DNA of 5,143 bases from assembly GCA_049663805.1 (NCBI GenBank), contig JBATEB010000094.1:1-5143 (forward strand), read 5' to 3'. The position numbers and the translations under genes were made by a program. This DNA is from VBDM01 sp049663805. Lineage in GTDB: Bacteria; Pseudomonadota; Gammaproteobacteria; Burkholderiales; SG8-39. Of the stretch, positions 1 through 5,143 are shown one piece after another (the first letter of the stretch is position 1; every line of letters starts with the position of its first letter). Under the pieces are notes generated by a model. The model was not told the origin of the DNA. It did no database searches and saw only the letters and a program-made list of their open reading frames with translations.

Positions 1-2469
<2,469 letters not shown>

Positions 2470-2497
2470 CGGCTTGCGGAGAACGGGAACCGCGAAA

Positions 2498-2503
2498 ATT
2501 TTA
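2498..2503 (-). promoter_or_regulatory. Candidate -10 box for dnaE
   Basis: On the minus strand the sequence TGGTAAAAT contains TAAAAT, one mismatch from the sigma-70 consensus TATAAT, 28 bases before the dnaE ATG. This AT-rich spot stands out in an otherwise very GC-rich gap. Transcription starting about 7 bases downstream would leave a 5' leader of roughly 20 bases. No recognisable TTGACA-like -35 box lies 16-18 bases upstream, so the call rests on one hexamer and its position. dnaE could instead be transcribed, wholly or partly, by readthrough from the transporter operon. Confidence 0.35.
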
Positions 2504-2558
2504 CCACCGTGGCCGCGCCCCACGCCGCGATCCGGGCGCGATCAGAAGCGCCTCGCTC

Positions 2559-2581
2559 CGCGGGAGTTCTCCGTTCCCGCG
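2559..2581. repeat. GC-rich hairpin in the tctB-dnaE gap
   Basis: CGCGGGA (2559-2565) and TCCCGCG (2575-2581) are perfectly complementary 7-base arms around a 9-base loop. On the transcribed minus strand the hairpin is followed by a G-rich stretch, not a run of T, so it is not a standard intrinsic terminator. It could be a weak attenuating structure downstream of tctB or simply a chance structure in GC-rich DNA. Confidence 0.4.
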
Positions 2582-2605
2582 AATTTCATGACCCGGATCA
2601 ATGGC

Positions 2606-2636
2606 CTAGGGATGCTCTGATTCAGAGCTTCCCTAG
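2606..2636. repeat. 31-base near-perfect inverted repeat (extragenic palindrome) after tctB
   Basis: Two 15-base arms, CTAGGGATGCTCTGA and TCAGAGCTTCCCTAG, flank a single central T at 2621. They pair at 14 of 15 positions; the exception is T2613 opposite T2629. The repeat begins 7 bases past the tctB stop codon and lies about 137 bases before the dnaE start. It could stop or stabilise the 3' end of the transporter mRNA, be a copy of a dispersed REP-like palindrome, or be a remnant of insertion-sequence ends. There is no T-run after it on either strand, so a Rho-independent terminator is not the simplest reading. The structure is read directly; its role is unknown. Confidence 0.75.
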
Positions 2637-2643
2637 TGGCGCG

Positions 2644-3114
2644 CTACCCGAGCCAGGTCAGGATCCAGCCGGCCGGAAAATGCAGGTGCAACAGCTGGTC
2701 GAAAAGAGCGTAGAAAAGCGCCCACACGACGAGCGTGAAAATCACGGAGAAGACCCATCCCTCTCTCCCCTGGATCCTGAGGTAGAGAAACACGAACAGC
2801 GGCACCGCGACCGGGAAACCGGCGAGCAGGATCGCGGCGAAGAACCCGAGGATCCAGCCGAGGGCGATCGCCGTCCGGCGCAGGGTCACTTCCCGCGGCA
2901 GATGGTCGGAGAGCTTGAAGTCCGCGGCGTCGTTTTTCGCCACCGCCCCGAGAAACACCCAGACGACTTCGGCTGCCGCCAGACACGCGAGCGGAATCGA
3001 TATCACGAGGGGAAAGAGCGCCGCCTTCCACGGCCACGAGAGCGCGCTGACGATTCCCCACCCCGAGACGGCGAGGATGAACAAGGAAAGCGCGAGCGAC
3101 GCCTTGCTATGCAT
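2644..3114 (-). CDS. tctB: Tripartite tricarboxylate transporter small membrane subunit, TctB family
   Basis: Small integral inner-membrane subunit of a TTT uptake system; in the family it partners the large permease TctA. The product is 156 residues, typical for TctB, with four predicted hydrophobic segments at about 7-25, 31-58, 82-112 and 120-142. A charged cytoplasmic or periplasmic loop (KNDAADFKLSDHLPRE, 60-75) separates the two helix pairs. The C-terminus FDQLLHLHFPAGWIL (138-152) matches the characteristic TctB ending, a short amphipathic stretch followed by a P-x-G turn. I chose the ATG at 3114, which overlaps the tctA stop by 8 bases and puts the first membrane helix close to the N-terminus. 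An ATG at 3174 would add 20 Arg/Ser/Cys-rich residues encoded wholly inside tctA and is unlikely. No clear Shine-Dalgarno is seen, so translation is probably coupled to tctA. TctB proteins are poorly conserved, so the call relies on helix pattern, C-terminus and context together. Confidence 0.88.
   Translation of the reverse strand: MHSKASLALSLFILAVSGWGIVSALSWPWKAALFPLVISIPLACLAAAEVVWVFLGAVAKNDAADFKLSDHLPREVTLRRTAIALGWILGFFAAILLAGFPVAVPLFVFLYLRIQGREGWVFSVIFTLVVWALFYALFDQLLHLHFPAGWILTWLG
3107..3114 (-). other. tctA-tctB overlap (ATGCATAG)
   Basis: On the minus strand the bases ATGCATAG contain the tctB start codon (3114-3112) and the tctA stop codon TAG (3109-3107) in different frames. An 8-base overlap of this type favours translational coupling, with ribosomes ending on tctA re-initiating on tctB. 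It is also the main reason to prefer the 3114 start over the 3174 one. Confidence 0.75.
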
Positions 3115-4618
3115 GTGCGTTTCGCTTCGCCCGCTCCCGCAGCGTTTGCACGAACGGATAGAGAATGACCGCAACGGTGAGGGCGAAGAGCACCAGCACG
3201 ACGGGCCGCGTCAGCCACGCCGCGTCGTAGCGCGCCACCGAGATGTAGAGGTAGTTCTCGGCGATCTTGCCCAGGACCAGCCCGAGGACGAACGGCGCCC
3301 GCGGCCAGCCCGCCGCCACCATGAGGTAGCCGACGCCGCCGAAGCTCAGCATGACCAGCAGGTCGCCGTAGTGGTTGTTGGCGGTGTAGGCGCCGATGAA
3401 CACCATCACCAGGATCACCGGGACCAGAAGGTGGCCGCGCACGTTCGTGAGGGAGGCGAGGTGGTTGAGGAAAAGGAAGCACACCGCCACCGTGATGAGG
3501 TTCGCCAGCACGATCGTCCACACCATCGAGAACGTGACCGGCAGGTAGGTCGTGAGCATGTCCGGGCCGGGAACCAGCCCGAGGACGAAGAACCCTCCCA
3601 GGAGAATCGCCATCGCCGTGCTGCCCGGGACGCCGAACGCGACCGTGGGGATGAGCGAGCCGCCTTCCTTGGAGTTGCTCGCCGCGCCCGGCCCCAGCAC
3701 GCCGCGCACGTCGCCGCGTCCGAAGCCCTCGCGCTCGGCTGTGGTGCGCGCGCTCTGGGTCGCGTGGCCGTAGGCCATCCACTGGGCCACCGCGCCTCCC
3801 AGCCCCGGCGTGATGCCGATGAAGGTGCCGATCAGGCTGCAGCGGATGGTCAACCCGAAATGGCGGAAGGTGTCCTTGACGCCTTCGAGCGCACCCTTGC
3901 TCAGCCGGCCCGAAGGCGCGTCGCCGGCGATCGACTGGCCGCGCACGACGAGATCGACGATTTCCGGGATCGCGAACAGCCCGACGAGCACCGCCACGAG
4001 GTCGAGCCCCTGCCACAGATAGAGCGTGCCGAGAGTGAAGCGCGAGATGCCCGCTTGCGGGTCCTGGCCGACCGTCGCGAAGAAAAGGCCGAGCCCGCCG
4101 GCGAGCAGGCCGCGCAGCAGGCCGCGCGCGTTGGGCGCGCTCAGGGAAGCGATGAACGCGAGGCCCAATACGGCGAGCATGAACAGCTCCGGCGAGCCGA
4201 AGGAGAGAACCAGCGGGCGCACCACGGGAATCGCGAGCGCGAGGGCGACGGCGCCGACGACGGCGCCGACCAGCGAGCTCATGAGGGCGGCCCCCAGGGC
4301 GCGCCCGGCCTCCCCCTTCTTCGCCATGGCGTGGCCGTCGAGAATGACCGCCGCCGTGGTCGCCTCACCGGGGACGCCGAACAGCACCGAGGTGATGTCG
4401 CCGGTGGTGGCGACCACGGAGTGCATCCCGAGCAGGAAGGCGAAGGCCTCCACCGGCTGCATCGCGTAGATGAAGGGCAGCATCAGCGCGAGCGTGGTGG
4501 CGCCCCCCAGCCCGGGAAGCAGCCCGACCCAGAAGCCGAGCAGGATCCCGAGCAGCATGAAGGCGAGCGCCTTCCATTGCAGGACGAGAAACAGGCCTTC
4601 GAGAAGGGCCTCGATCAT
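3107..4618 (-). CDS. tctA: Tripartite tricarboxylate transporter large permease, TctA family
   Basis: Large inner-membrane permease of the TTT family, a secondary (not ATP-driven) importer that receives ligand from the periplasmic TctC protein. The product is 503 residues, the usual length, with roughly 10-12 hydrophobic segments. The two halves carry matching motifs, as expected for the family's internal duplication: GLLPGLGGATT (32-42) pairs with GITPGLGGAVA (268-278), and VLFGVPGEAT (78-87) pairs with VAFGVPGSTA (326-335). Further TctA hallmarks are DGHAMAKKGEAGRALGAA (94-111), the N-S-K-E-G-G-S-L-I-P block (315-324) and IGAYTANNHYGDL (408-420). The ATG overlaps the tctC stop as ATGA and starts the first helix correctly. 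No strong Shine-Dalgarno precedes it (TTCGGCGA), which fits coupling to tctC. The protein is intact with no frameshift. The family is secure; the substrate (tricarboxylate, dicarboxylate, aromatic acid or other) cannot be assigned. Confidence 0.97.
   Translation of the reverse strand: MIEALLEGLFLVLQWKALAFMLLGILLGFWVGLLPGLGGATTLALMLPFIYAMQPVEAFAFLLGMHSVVATTGDITSVLFGVPGEATTAAVILDGHAMAKKGEAGRALGAALMSSLVGAVVGAVALALAIPVVRPLVLSFGSPELFMLAVLGLAFIASLSAPNARGLLRGLLAGGLGLFFATVGQDPQAGISRFTLGTLYLWQGLDLVAVLVGLFAIPEIVDLVVRGQSIAGDAPSGRLSKGALEGVKDTFRHFGLTIRCSLIGTFIGITPGLGGAVAQWMAYGHATQSARTTAEREGFGRGDVRGVLGPGAASNSKEGGSLIPTVAFGVPGSTAMAILLGGFFVLGLVPGPDMLTTYLPVTFSMVWTIVLANLITVAVCFLFLNHLASLTNVRGHLLVPVILVMVFIGAYTANNHYGDLLVMLSFGGVGYLMVAAGWPRAPFVLGLVLGKIAENYLYISVARYDAAWLTRPVVLVLFALTVAVILYPFVQTLRERAKRNAHA
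4615..4618 (-). other. tctC-tctA stop/start overlap (ATGA)
   Basis: The tctA ATG (4618-4616) shares bases with the tctC TGA (4617-4615). This four-base overlap is a classic mark of translational coupling within an operon and fixes the tctA start. It also shows that the binding protein and permease are made from one mRNA. Confidence 0.9.
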
Positions 4619-5143
4619 TCGCCGAACTTGATGTACTTGCTGAACTCGTCGACGATATCCTTGGGCTGAGTCAGCACGTCCTTCATGACCTTGAGCGCTT
4701 CGTCGCCGGATACGTAGTTGAGGTCCATCTTCGCCTTCTTCGCCTCGGCCTTGAGCGCCGGATCGTCGATCGCTTTCGCGAACGCGGCGCGCATGATCTT
4801 GACGCGCTCCTCGGGCGTGCCCGGGGGCATGACGTAGGGCCGGCCCACCGCTTCGGGCGCGGAGCGCAGCGCCATGATCGTCCTGGCGCGAGCGTTAGGG
4901 GCGAGGTCCTCGTCCACCGGCAGCTTCTCGATCCCCGGCTCGGAGGTGCGCGCCCGGACCAGCGGGCGCACCAGCTTGCGGTCGATGAAGCGCACGATCG
5001 AAGTGTAGGATCCGGCGCGCGCGTCGGCCTCCTTGCGCTCGATCGCGAGCATGATGTCCGAGCTGCTCGAGTAGCCGCTCACGATCTTCAGGTTGGCGCC
5101 GAGCAGCTCCTTGAGGAGCAGCGGGAAGTCGTAGGTGTTCGCC
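4615..5143 (-). CDS. tctC: Tripartite tricarboxylate transporter periplasmic substrate-binding protein (Bug/TctC family), 5' end outside window
   Basis: Periplasmic solute receptor that binds a carboxylate-type ligand and hands it to the TctA/TctB membrane complex. Only the C-terminal 175 residues or so are present, of a family that is usually about 320-330 residues with an N-terminal signal peptide. The frame stays open to the right edge, so the true start and signal peptide lie beyond it; the GTG at 5082 is internal. Family features seen: a segment reading FPLLLKELLGANLKIVSGY (5125 to 5071), typical of the lobe that crosses between the two domains; then SSSSDIMLAIERKEADARAGSYTS, matching the Bug pattern of an aligned Glu/Asp pair near 'ERGEVDAR'; and the C-terminal block Y-V-M-P-P-G-T-P-E-E-R followed by a helix with AAFAKAIDDPALKAEAKK, the standard ending of Bug proteins. 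Upstream genes that might hint at the ligand are not in the window. Confidence 0.92.
   Translation of the reverse strand, partial: ANTYDFPLLLKELLGANLKIVSGYSSSSDIMLAIERKEADARAGSYTSIVRFIDRKLVRPLVRARTSEPGIEKLPVDEDLAPNARARTIMALRSAPEAVGRPYVMPPGTPEERVKIMRAAFAKAIDDPALKAEAKKAKMDLNYVSGDEALKVMKDVLTQPKDIVDEFSKYIKFGE

Noticed and set aside
2559..2636. The two hairpins as a classical Rho-independent terminator for the transporter operon.
   Set aside because: Neither is followed by a run of T on the transcribed strand, so they are listed only as repeats.
3003..4016. A 337-residue open frame on the minus strand inside tctA.
   Set aside because: It is the same strand as tctA in another frame. It is Arg/Gly/Pro-rich, lacks conserved motifs, and tctA's frame carries all family signatures.
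2915..4669. A 584-residue open frame on the plus strand.
   Set aside because: It is the mirror image of tctA and parts of its neighbours; its product is highly charged (Arg, His, Glu, Gln, Asp) low-complexity sequence, while the opposite strand encodes a well-conserved membrane permease.

Overview
The window is a GC-rich stretch of bacterial chromosome in which every supportable gene lies on the minus strand, so it reads from right to left. The organism is most likely a betaproteobacterium. The evidence is the E. coli-like layout of DnaE with a beta-type N-terminus, the GC-rich third codon positions, and a tripartite tricarboxylate transporter of the Bug/TctC kind, a family greatly expanded in that class. 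This is inferred from sequence character alone, not from a search.

Right part (about 5143 to 2644): a compact transporter operon. It comprises the 3' half of a periplasmic substrate-binding protein (tctC-like, 5' end outside the window), the large membrane permease tctA and the small membrane subunit tctB. tctC and tctA overlap by 4 bases (ATGA); tctA and tctB overlap by 8 bases when tctB starts at 3114. The three products should form one secondary uptake system: TctC captures a carboxylate-type ligand in the periplasm and delivers it to the TctA/TctB membrane complex, which imports it using an ion gradient. The ligand cannot be read from this sequence. The gene order is C-A-B, whereas the founding Salmonella operon is C-B-A.

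Middle (2643 to 2470): a 174-base gap with no gene. It holds a 31-base near-perfect inverted repeat 7 bases beyond the tctB stop, a second GC-rich hairpin, and a -10-like TAAAAT box just upstream of the next gene.

Left part (2469 to 1): the first 823 codons of dnaE, the replicative DNA polymerase III alpha subunit, running off the left edge. The PHP, palm and thumb domains and most of the fingers are present, with all three catalytic aspartates; the beta-clamp-binding, OB-fold and tau-binding parts lie outside.

The window looks like an ordinary chromosomal region. I found no mobile element, CRISPR array, RNA gene or new defence or biosynthetic system. The most unusual element is the inverted repeat between tctB and dnaE. 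The very long open frames on the plus strand are non-coding mirror images of these genes.
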